A stretch of 20,783 nt of DNA, from positions 1 to 20,783 of the forward strand of contig CAYMUZ010000225.1 of NCBI GenBank assembly GCA_964393875.1. The letters run 5' to 3'. A program made the translations under genes and the position numbers. Of this stretch, positions 6,862-13,093 are shown one piece after another. The notes beneath the pieces were generated by a model. That model did no database searches. It saw only the letters and a program-made list of their open reading frames with translations, and was not told the origin of the DNA. The stretch is from JAHFHB01 sp964393875 (GTDB taxonomy: Bacteria > Omnitrophota > Omnitrophia > Omnitrophales > Aquincolibacteriaceae). The first letter of the stretch is position 1, and each line of letters opens with the position of its first letter.

Positions 6862-7185
6862 ATGATTAAACTTACCTCCTCAGCGATTCAGGAAGTGGCG
6901 AGAATGCTAAGCCAGCAGGCGAACAACGAGGGGCTCGGACTGCGCCTTTGTGTCAAAGGCGGCGGCTGTTCCGGGCTTTCCTATGACATGGCTTTTGACC
7001 GTATGAAAGCGGGGGACCAAGCATCTGTTTTTGACGGGGTGAACGTGTTTGTCGATCCGAAAAGCTATCTTTATCTCGATGGCATTACATTTGATTATTC
7101 CGACAGCCTGAAAGACAAGGGTTTCAAGTTTGTGAACCCCAACGCGGTCAAAACTTGCGGGTGCGGAGAGTCTTTCTCAGTCTAA
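6862..7185 (+). CDS. iscA: A-type Fe-S cluster carrier (IscA/ErpA/HesB family)
   Basis: This 107-residue protein carries Fe-S clusters from the assembly machinery to target enzymes. The three cluster-binding cysteines are present: Cys36 in the GGGCSGLSYDM motif, and Cys99 and Cys101 in the C-terminal TCGCGESF motif. The N-terminus (IKLTSSAIQEVARML) and FVDPKSYLYLDGITFDY are typical of the family. An AAGGAG with five-base spacing supports the ATG at 6862, 12 bases after the fused desulfurase, which would be its sulfur source. The symbol is used for the family; IscA, ErpA and SufA cannot be told apart here. The stop codon overlaps the next gene's ATG by one base (TAATG). Confidence 0.9.
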   Translation: MIKLTSSAIQEVARMLSQQANNEGLGLRLCVKGGGCSGLSYDMAFDRMKAGDQASVFDGVNVFVDPKSYLYLDGITFDYSDSLKDKGFKFVNPNAVKTCGCGESFSV

Positions 7186-9962
7186 TGAAAAAAGAGTCTG
7201 AAAAGATGATGGAAACACTGAAGCCTCTGCGGGCCGAAATCCGTTTTCTCGGGGGGCTTCTGGGCAAGGTTTTGATTGACCAGGAAGGGCGTGGTTTTTT
7301 TGAACTTGTAGAAACGATTCGGAAGATGGCCCTTGAATTGCGTGCTCATTATTCGCCGGCGCTGGAACAGAAATTTCTTCGCAAAATCCGCTCGCTCGAC
7401 CTAAAAAAACTGACCAAAGTTCTACGGGCCTTCACCGTCTATTTTCAGCTGGTTAATCTTGCTGAAGATAAACACCGTATTCGCCGCAAGCGAGCCTACG
7501 AATCGGAAGGGAAAATCCAACCGGGCTCTTACGAAGACATTTTGCAACGCCTCGAGAGCGCATCGATTCCGGCGGGTAAGCTGGAGGCTGCCTTGCGGGA
7601 GCTTTCAATTGAACTTGTTCTGACGGCTCACCCGACTGAAGCGCAAAGACGCTCTGTTTTTGAAAAACTTTATTCGCTTGAGCGCCTTTTGTTTGACCGT
7701 GAATTCCGCTTGTTGACTCCGCGTGAAAGTATTCGGCTTGAAGAAAAAATTTATGAGCAGATTACTTTGCTTTGGCAGACCGATGAGCTCCGGCGTCGTC
7801 AACAGACTGTTTTGGATGAGGTTGACAACGGGCTTTTTTATCTCGATGACATTCTCTTTGAAGGGCTGCCAGACACCCTGCTGCGATTTTATGATTTAGT
7901 GGAAAAACGCTGGCGAAAAAAGCTGAAACCGCTGCCCTTTTTGAGGTTTGGTTCCTGGATTGGCGGTGATCGTGACGGCAATCCCTTTGTCAATCATGCG
8001 ATCACGTTTGAAACTTTGCGTCGCCAAAAAGAGCTTGTGATTCGGAAATACATCCAGACGATGAAACGGCTGTTGCAGCATTACAGCCAGTCGATCCATT
8101 TGACAGGCGTCTCCAGAGAATTATTGCGCTCGATTGAGGATGATGCAAAGCGCCTGCCGCGTTTTGCCGAGGCGTTGAAACATAAAAGTGCGGGGGAACC
8201 CTATCGTAAAAAAATCTCATTTATACAGCGCAAACTCGTGAATACCCTGCGCATGAATGCGCTTGAATCTGAGCGTCAGACCGCGGCGGATGCTACCATC
8301 GAAACGCGTTACGCGACCCCTGAAGAATTCCGGGCAGATTTAGAGCTTCTGCTCCACTCCATTCGAAAGCATCATGGCGCGGCGCTTGCCGGTCCGCTTG
8401 AAAAACTGCTTTTCACGCTGGATCTTTTTGGATTTCATTTCGTGTCGCTGGATATTCGGGAGAACGCGGAGATGATTCAGGGAACAGCCCGCGAAGCCGC
8501 GGCGCAGGTTCTTCCCCAGGGCGGTAAAGTGCCGCCTGGGTTATCCGAAGGGGAAGAAACGGCTTTTTGGACACGCCTTTTGGAACGCCGCATGTCGATG
8601 GGGCTTAACCAGCTCAAGTTATCGGCCCCCAATCGTGAAGTGATCGATACCTTTAGAATGATTTGGACTTTGCGTGCTCAGTTTGGTGCGGCGGCTGTTC
8701 AGAGCTACGTGGTGAGCATGACACGCGGGCCGCAGGATATTCTTGCGGCGCTTTGGCTCGCGCAGTGGGCTGGCATTCAGGGATTAAAACTGGTGCCGCT
8801 TTTTGAGACCCTCGAAGATCTGCGCGCTGCCGGCCGCTCCATGCGTATTCTCTACCGCCATCCTATTTATAAAAAACACCTGCAATCGACGGGCGGTATT
8901 CAAGAAATTATGCTTGGTTATTCTGACTCCAATAAAGACGGTGGGTTTGTTACGTCTCACTGGAGGCTTTATCAGGTGCAAAAAGAACTGACGATGGTTG
9001 CGAAGGAATGCCGAATTAGGCAAACGCTTTTTCATGGCCGCGGCGGCAGTATCGGGCGGGGCGGGGGTCCCGCCAACCAGGCGATTCTTGCTCAGCCGCG
9101 CGGCACCATCCAGGGGCGCATTAAAATCACCGAGCAGGGTGAGGTGATCTCATCTAAATATTCTAATCCACACACCGCAGAGCGCAACCTTGAGCTGGTG
9201 GTCTCGGCCGTTTTAGCGGCCACACTTTTGGATTGGAAACCGTCGGTTCGCAGTGAGGCGTGGGAAAAAATAATGGAGGAATTGTCGGTCGAGGCTTTGC
9301 AGAGCTATGCCGGGTTTGTGCACGCCGGGCGGGAATTTATGGAGTATTTCAGCGCGTCGACGCCGATTCAGGAAATTTCAAGTCTGAATCTTGGTTCGCG
9401 GCCCGCGCGCCGGCGCGCGGCCGGAGACTTTCGTGATTTGCGCGCGATTCCGTGGGTGTTCAGCTGGATGCAATCGCGCCAAACCGTGCCGGGCTGGTTC
9501 GGGTTTGGCTCGGCCTTTAATGCGGTGGTGCACCGGCAGTCGGCCGCCGCGCTTTCGACTTTTCGCGAGATGTACCAGGAGTGGCCCTTTTTTAAAGCCT
9601 TGGTGGATTTTATGCAGATGAGCACCCAAAAAGCGGATATGCACATCGCCCGGCATTATGCTAATCTGGTGCCCAATGCCGGGGTGCGTGAAGATTTTTT
9701 TGGGCGTATGCGCGAAGAGTATGAGTCTACCGTGCAGGCGCTGCTGCTGATTACTCAGCAGGAGCATATTTTGGATGGGCAGTATGCGCTGCAGCATTCC
9801 ATCCGGATGCGCAATCCTTACGTCGATCCGCTCAGTTACGCTCAGGTGACATTGATTGAAAAAATAAGACGTTCCTCCAAAACAGGCGATCGCGAAACAC
9901 TTCAGCGTGTGATTGCGTTGTCCATTAACGGTGTAGCGCACGGCCTTCGAAATACAGGATAG
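7185..9962 (+). CDS. ppc: Phosphoenolpyruvate carboxylase
   Basis: PEPC carboxylates phosphoenolpyruvate to oxaloacetate, refilling the TCA cycle. The 925 residues are a normal full length. Signatures in order are LTAHPTEAQRR (His149, the catalytic His), GSWIGGDRDGNPFV, GYSDSNKDGGFVTS, FHGRGGSIGRGGGPA (about 616-630, containing the catalytic Arg loop), TIQGRIKITEQGEV, FSWMQSRQTVPGWFG, and the canonical C-terminus ending Asn-Thr-Gly. The frame is open 30 bases further upstream from a TTG, but I prefer ATG 7185 because it overlaps the iscA stop as TAATG, which allows translational coupling. ATGs at 7206 and 7209 are alternatives. The one-base gap to the LptF/LptG gene indicates one operon. Its link to Fe-S genes is positional; PEPC is not an Fe-S enzyme. 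Confidence 0.97.
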   Translation: MKKESEKMMETLKPLRAEIRFLGGLLGKVLIDQEGRGFFELVETIRKMALELRAHYSPALEQKFLRKIRSLDLKKLTKVLRAFTVYFQLVNLAEDKHRIRRKRAYESEGKIQPGSYEDILQRLESASIPAGKLEAALRELSIELVLTAHPTEAQRRSVFEKLYSLERLLFDREFRLLTPRESIRLEEKIYEQITLLWQTDELRRRQQTVLDEVDNGLFYLDDILFEGLPDTLLRFYDLVEKRWRKKLKPLPFLRFGSWIGGDRDGNPFVNHAITFETLRRQKELVIRKYIQTMKRLLQHYSQSIHLTGVSRELLRSIEDDAKRLPRFAEALKHKSAGEPYRKKISFIQRKLVNTLRMNALESERQTAADATIETRYATPEEFRADLELLLHSIRKHHGAALAGPLEKLLFTLDLFGFHFVSLDIRENAEMIQGTAREAAAQVLPQGGKVPPGLSEGEETAFWTRLLERRMSMGLNQLKLSAPNREVIDTFRMIWTLRAQFGAAAVQSYVVSMTRGPQDILAALWLAQWAGIQGLKLVPLFETLEDLRAAGRSMRILYRHPIYKKHLQSTGGIQEIMLGYSDSNKDGGFVTSHWRLYQVQKELTMVAKECRIRQTLFHGRGGSIGRGGGPANQAILAQPRGTIQGRIKITEQGEVISSKYSNPHTAERNLELVVSAVLAATLLDWKPSVRSEAWEKIMEELSVEALQSYAGFVHAGREFMEYFSASTPIQEISSLNLGSRPARRRAAGDFRDLRAIPWVFSWMQSRQTVPGWFGFGSAFNAVVHRQSAAALSTFREMYQEWPFFKALVDFMQMSTQKADMHIARHYANLVPNAGVREDFFGRMREEYESTVQALLLITQQEHILDGQYALQHSIRMRNPYVDPLSYAQVTLIEKIRRSSKTGDRETLQRVIALSINGVAHGLRNTG

Positions 9963-9963
9963 T

Positions 9964-11052
9964 ATGAAAATTCTGCAGCGTTATGTCGGTCGCGAGATTC
10001 TTCTCCCCTTTGCGATTTGCGCCGGAGTGCTCAATTTCATTTTTATGGCGGGGTACCTGGTTCGCGCCGCTGATTTTATTATCGGCCGCGGCGTGCCGCT
10101 TTGGGATACGCTAACCCTCTTGTTTCTGGCCATGCCTGAGATGATGAGTTATACGGTCCCTACCAGCCTTTTGACGGCGGTGATGATTATTTTCGGCCAG
10201 CTTTCCCAGCACAACGAATTGCGTGCCATGAAAGCCTCCGGCGTCCATTTGATTTACGTGATCGCGCCGGCACTTGGGCTTGGACTGCTGGTCAGTGTGT
10301 TGATGCTTGTTTTTAATGACCAGGTGGCGGGGCAGGCGAGTTTTGAATTGCGCCGCACCTCAAAGAAACTTTTAATTAAATACCCCAAGGCGCTGTTGCA
10401 GGCGGGCCGGTTTGTGACGCTGAATGATCACATTACTTTTATGGCCAAGGAGATTCATGGAGATGACATGCGCGATATTATTGCCTATGAGGTAGAGAAT
10501 GCCGACAAACCGGTGCGAACCATTCTGGCGGACCGTGGCGAGATTAAAACAAGCCATGAGGGGTCTGAAATGCGGGTTTTGCTTTATGACGGTAGTATTT
10601 CTGACGCCCAGAGCGAAGGGGTGAACACCATGCAATTTCAAACCTACGAGTTTCCTCCGGTGGACACTTCAGATATTCGCAATATGCAAAAAAAACAGCG
10701 TGAATTAACGCTGGCTGAAATGCTGGGTTCGATCAGCCGTGAAAGCAAAACTTTATCGGTCGAAGATAAACTCCGAATCATGATTGCTTTTCACAACCGC
10801 ATTGCGTTTGCGTTCGGCAGTTTTATTTTCGTTTTGATCGGTGTGCCGGTGGCTATTTTGGTGAGGCGCGGTGAGATCGTAGTGAGCCTTGCGCTGTCGA
10901 TGGCCGCAGTCGGAATTTACTACGTCCTTTTTGCCGGAGCGAGTGCTCTGGCCCTTCATGGAACGGTGATGCCGGGGCTGGCTCTCTGGTGTCCCAATCT
11001 AATTTTGTTTATCTCAGGGGCGTGGCTTTTGCGCCGCGCCGTCGCTTCTTAA
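9964..11052 (+). CDS. LptF/LptG-family permease of the LPS export ABC transporter
   Basis: LptF and LptG form the inner-membrane channel that, with the LptB ATPase, lifts lipopolysaccharide toward the outer membrane. The 362 residues show the family layout: short basic start MKILQRYVGREIL, three N-terminal membrane segments (about 13-33, 45-70 and 95-120), a periplasmic jellyroll region of about 150 residues (about 125-270), then three more segments (about 275-296, 305-328 and 335-355). The motif around LSQHNELRAMKASGVH (residues about 78-95) is the conserved coupling-helix sequence that meets the ATPase. LptF and LptG are hard to separate by eye, and only one of the usual pair is here. An AGGA lies just before the ATG, one base after the ppc stop. 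It implies an LPS-type outer membrane. Confidence 0.9.
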   Translation: MKILQRYVGREILLPFAICAGVLNFIFMAGYLVRAADFIIGRGVPLWDTLTLLFLAMPEMMSYTVPTSLLTAVMIIFGQLSQHNELRAMKASGVHLIYVIAPALGLGLLVSVLMLVFNDQVAGQASFELRRTSKKLLIKYPKALLQAGRFVTLNDHITFMAKEIHGDDMRDIIAYEVENADKPVRTILADRGEIKTSHEGSEMRVLLYDGSISDAQSEGVNTMQFQTYEFPPVDTSDIRNMQKKQRELTLAEMLGSISRESKTLSVEDKLRIMIAFHNRIAFAFGSFIFVLIGVPVAILVRRGEIVVSLALSMAAVGIYYVLFAGASALALHGTVMPGLALWCPNLILFISGAWLLRRAVAS

Positions 11053-11107
11053 GGTTCTGCAAAACAATCCCATAGACATTTGTCCATGGGATTGTTTTGC
11101 AGAGCTT
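11051..11107. repeat. Long palindrome, copy A; likely bidirectional terminator between convergent genes
   Basis: A near-perfect inverted repeat of about 27 bases per arm has a TTCTGCAAAACAAT outer arm paired with ATTGTTTTGCAGAG, and a CCCAT...ATGGG inner stem around a short loop. The A-rich and T-rich outer arms flank a GC-rich inner stem, so it can act as an intrinsic terminator in both directions. It overlaps the stop codons of the LptF/LptG gene (+) and the HAD gene (-). A second copy with a different inner stem lies at 12816-12873. Confidence 0.82.
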
Positions 11108-12056
11108 AAGAGCGCAAGTGGTGCAGAATGTCGCGTGGTTTTTCTAGCAGGATATCGGCGCCCGCTGCCGTCAAAGCGGTTCTGGCGGTCTCGGGGTCGT
11201 GAGCCATACTTGGAAATCCCACCGCATGGATGCGAAGGGTGTCTTTGGCTTTTCTGGCGGCCAAAATGTCATCGGGCAGGTCTCCGATGTAGATGAATCG
11301 TTTCTTCTCGCCGAGGTGTTCCGCCGTCTTTAATACCGAAAAGGGATGGGGTTTACGCAGGGATCGCCCCTGGATGCGCTCCGCTCTTTTCACCTCATCC
11401 ATGGTGGTGATTGACTCAAAGAGCTCGCGAATGCCGAAGCGCTTCAACACATAGACCGCTTCAAAACGCGAACGGCCCGTGGCAATACCGAATTTGAGCC
11501 CCATTCCTTGTAATTGCTCCAGCAGGGGTTTGCGGAAAATCAGCCGTTCCTTGAAAATCAATCCGCGCTTTTTCCACGACTGCGGCTTGCGTTTTTCGCA
11601 AAGCCAGAGCAGTTTCGGGCCGAGATAAATTTCCTGAAAAATCTGCCGAATTTTTTCGATGGTGACTCGGGGCGAGCGGCCGAGTTGACGGACAATCCCT
11701 GAAACCCCCAACGGTTGTTCGGGAAGCCCGGCGGCGAACCCCGCCAGATCAATCTGCGCTTTGAAGGCATCGGCCGTATGGGCTGACGGTTTCAGCGAGA
11801 GCAGGTAAGTCAGCAGGCCATAGCAGCAATCCCAGTCGTCATTAAATCCCCCCAACAGCTTGAAAGTTTCCACATCCTGAGCGCTGAGAAAAAAAGGCGT
11901 TCGGGCTTTGCGCGGCGGCGGTACGAGAGGAACGCGTCCCTGGGTCAGGAAAATTTCAACCGTCCAGCGGATGGAATCCAGATAAGACGTGCGCGTATCC
12001 ACCAGTACATTATCAATATCAAAAATCAGTGCGTCGTAAGCTAAGGGTGTTTTCAT
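11106..12056 (-). CDS. HAD-superfamily phosphatase (TIGR01548-like subfamily IA)
   Basis: The 316-residue cytoplasmic protein has HAD motif I ALIFDIDNVLVDTR (Asp13 and Asp15, the complete DxD pair), motif II FGIATGRSR, motif III LRKPHPFSVL and motif IV YIGDLPDDILAARKA. The N-terminal DTRTSYLDSIRWTVEIFL and the segment LGGFNDDWDCCYGLL are distinctive and resemble the HAD-IA group modelled as TIGR01548, which includes proteins linked to histidine biosynthesis in some organisms. That resemblance is from memory. A long cap of about 150 residues separates motifs I and II. The ATG overlaps the stop of the PAP2 gene by four bases (ATGA type), so both come from one message. The pair suggests dephosphorylation of related compounds on both sides of, or at, the membrane, but no substrate can be named. 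Confidence 0.82.
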   Translation of the reverse strand: MKTPLAYDALIFDIDNVLVDTRTSYLDSIRWTVEIFLTQGRVPLVPPPRKARTPFFLSAQDVETFKLLGGFNDDWDCCYGLLTYLLSLKPSAHTADAFKAQIDLAGFAAGLPEQPLGVSGIVRQLGRSPRVTIEKIRQIFQEIYLGPKLLWLCEKRKPQSWKKRGLIFKERLIFRKPLLEQLQGMGLKFGIATGRSRFEAVYVLKRFGIRELFESITTMDEVKRAERIQGRSLRKPHPFSVLKTAEHLGEKKRFIYIGDLPDDILAARKAKDTLRIHAVGFPSMAHDPETARTALTAAGADILLEKPRDILHHLRS

Positions 12057-12784
12057 CGGGTCTCTTTGTTTGGACTTTGTTCGAAAATCTGTACTGCATA
12101 CGATAGCGCAAGACCGAGTAACAGGGAAGCAATTGTATCCGAGGGCCAGTGGCGATTATACGCTACGCGTGCAAATGCGGTGCTTAGCGGGAGTAACAGA
12201 ATAAGCCATCGCAGGCGCCAGGCGCGAAGCCGGTGAAATAAATAACCCGCAGCTCCGGCGATCATGGCGACATCGCCGGAGGGGAAACTTTGGAAAGCCC
12301 TCTCATCCTGCCAGAAGCCCGAAAGATTAAAGAAACTAAAGGCCCCCAAGTCGCTGTAGGGACGAGCGCGCAGAATCATGAATTTAATTGCCGTCGTGGC
12401 GATTCCAGTCACGGCACTTGCGAGACTGGCGCTAAAAATAAAATGGCTGTATTTTTTCGGAGCCCTTGCGAGGAATGTGATCAAGTAAATCCCAATCAAC
12501 ACCGCCAGTGTATTCTTTCCGATTTGATGACCGAGCGAAGCCCACGCCGTAAAAACAGGGGTCTGAAGCGACTGAAGGGCCGTTCGCAATACCGGGTCTG
12601 CCAGCATCAACATCGCCAGACCAGTGAACGAAAAGAGAATCGGTAAAAACCGCAGGGCGGAACAAGCCTGCTTCGCACGGTTTTTGAAGTTTGAAAAATA
12701 GCCCCGTCTGATTTCGCAGAAGACAATCAGTACGATCAGGATGCCTGCCAGTGGTTTGGGTGAAAACGTAGGAATGTATTCCAT
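12053..12784 (-). CDS. PAP2-family integral membrane phosphatase (PSGD variant)
   Basis: The 243-residue hydrophobic protein has about six membrane segments. PAP2 motif 1 is KFMILRARP (K-X6-RP). Motif 2 is FPSGDVAM, where the usual PSGH histidine, the general acid, is Asp. Motif 3 is ARVAYNRHWPSD, which keeps the R-X5-H-X3-D core with the nucleophilic His, although the first Ser is Ala. The family removes phosphate from lipids such as undecaprenyl pyrophosphate, phosphatidate or lipid A. Motif 2 is changed, so the substrate or activity may differ. It is first in a two-gene operon with the HAD phosphatase. Its ATG has only a weak ribosome-binding site, and a copy of the long palindrome sits 32 bases upstream of its start. 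Confidence 0.82.
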   Translation of the reverse strand: MEYIPTFSPKPLAGILIVLIVFCEIRRGYFSNFKNRAKQACSALRFLPILFSFTGLAMLMLADPVLRTALQSLQTPVFTAWASLGHQIGKNTLAVLIGIYLITFLARAPKKYSHFIFSASLASAVTGIATTAIKFMILRARPYSDLGAFSFFNLSGFWQDERAFQSFPSGDVAMIAGAAGYLFHRLRAWRLRWLILLLPLSTAFARVAYNRHWPSDTIASLLLGLALSYAVQIFEQSPNKETR

Positions 12785-12815
12785 GGGGTCTTACTTTCGG
12801 TGTTGAGATTGCATG

Positions 12816-12873
12816 AAGGCTCTGCAAAACAATAACACAGGCATGTCCATGTTATTGTTTTACAGAGCCTAAG
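12816..12873. repeat. Long palindrome, copy B, upstream of the PAP2 gene
   Basis: The left arm GGCTCTGCAAAACAATAACA pairs with the right arm TGTTATTGTTTTACAGAGCC. It shares the outer TCTGCAAAACAAT arm and the TGTCCATG centre with copy A (11051-11107), but its inner stem is AAC/GTT instead of CCC/GGG, a compensatory replacement. No gene is seen that would need a terminator here: the minus gene starts to the left and the giant gene starts to the right. A dispersed structured repeat is therefore the better reading. Confidence 0.8.
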
Positions 12874-13093
12874 CACGTTCTTATACCGTTATTTTCTTAA
12901 ATTTGTCAACTGAGGCGAGAGGATGTTCTGTAAGCTCATGGCATCATTGGAGTTGTAGTGTTTGTTATTCCGCTAGACGTGAGGTACATTTTGTTTAGAG
13001 CTCATTCTTGGTTAAATTTGGATGCTAATGATTGAAATTTTAGGTGGGTGGAGTTTGTTTAATGCCGCAATGAAGTCTGTGTCATGAGGAGTT
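12874..13093. other. Intergenic region upstream of the giant gene
   Basis: No convincing coding sequence or RNA gene is visible. The stretch is AT-rich relative to the flanking genes, as expected for a promoter region. A GAGGAG ribosome-binding site at 13086-13091 lies two bases before the ATG of the giant gene, an unusually short spacing. Confidence 0.5.
12962..12990 (+). promoter_or_regulatory. Possible promoter of the giant gene
   Basis: TTGTTA (12962-12967), a 17-base spacer and TACATT (12985-12990) each match four of six consensus bases. It lies about 100 bases before the start codon. Matches of this quality occur by chance in AT-rich DNA. Confidence 0.25.

Noticed and set aside
7155..7184. 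Upstream TTG start for ppc overlapping iscA by 31 bases
   Set aside because: The extra ten residues mirror the iscA cluster-binding codons in another frame and have no ribosome-binding site. The ATG in TAATG at 7185 explains the junction better.
9378..9941. Antisense frame of 187 codons in the 3' part of ppc
   Set aside because: The sense strand there encodes the conserved PEPC C-terminal region up to Asn-Thr-Gly; the antisense frame is His/Arg-rich shadow sequence.
12432..12827. Alternative minus-strand frame of 131 codons over the PAP2 start
   Set aside because: It overlaps the clear PAP2 membrane protein in another frame and shows no hydrophobic pattern or family motif.
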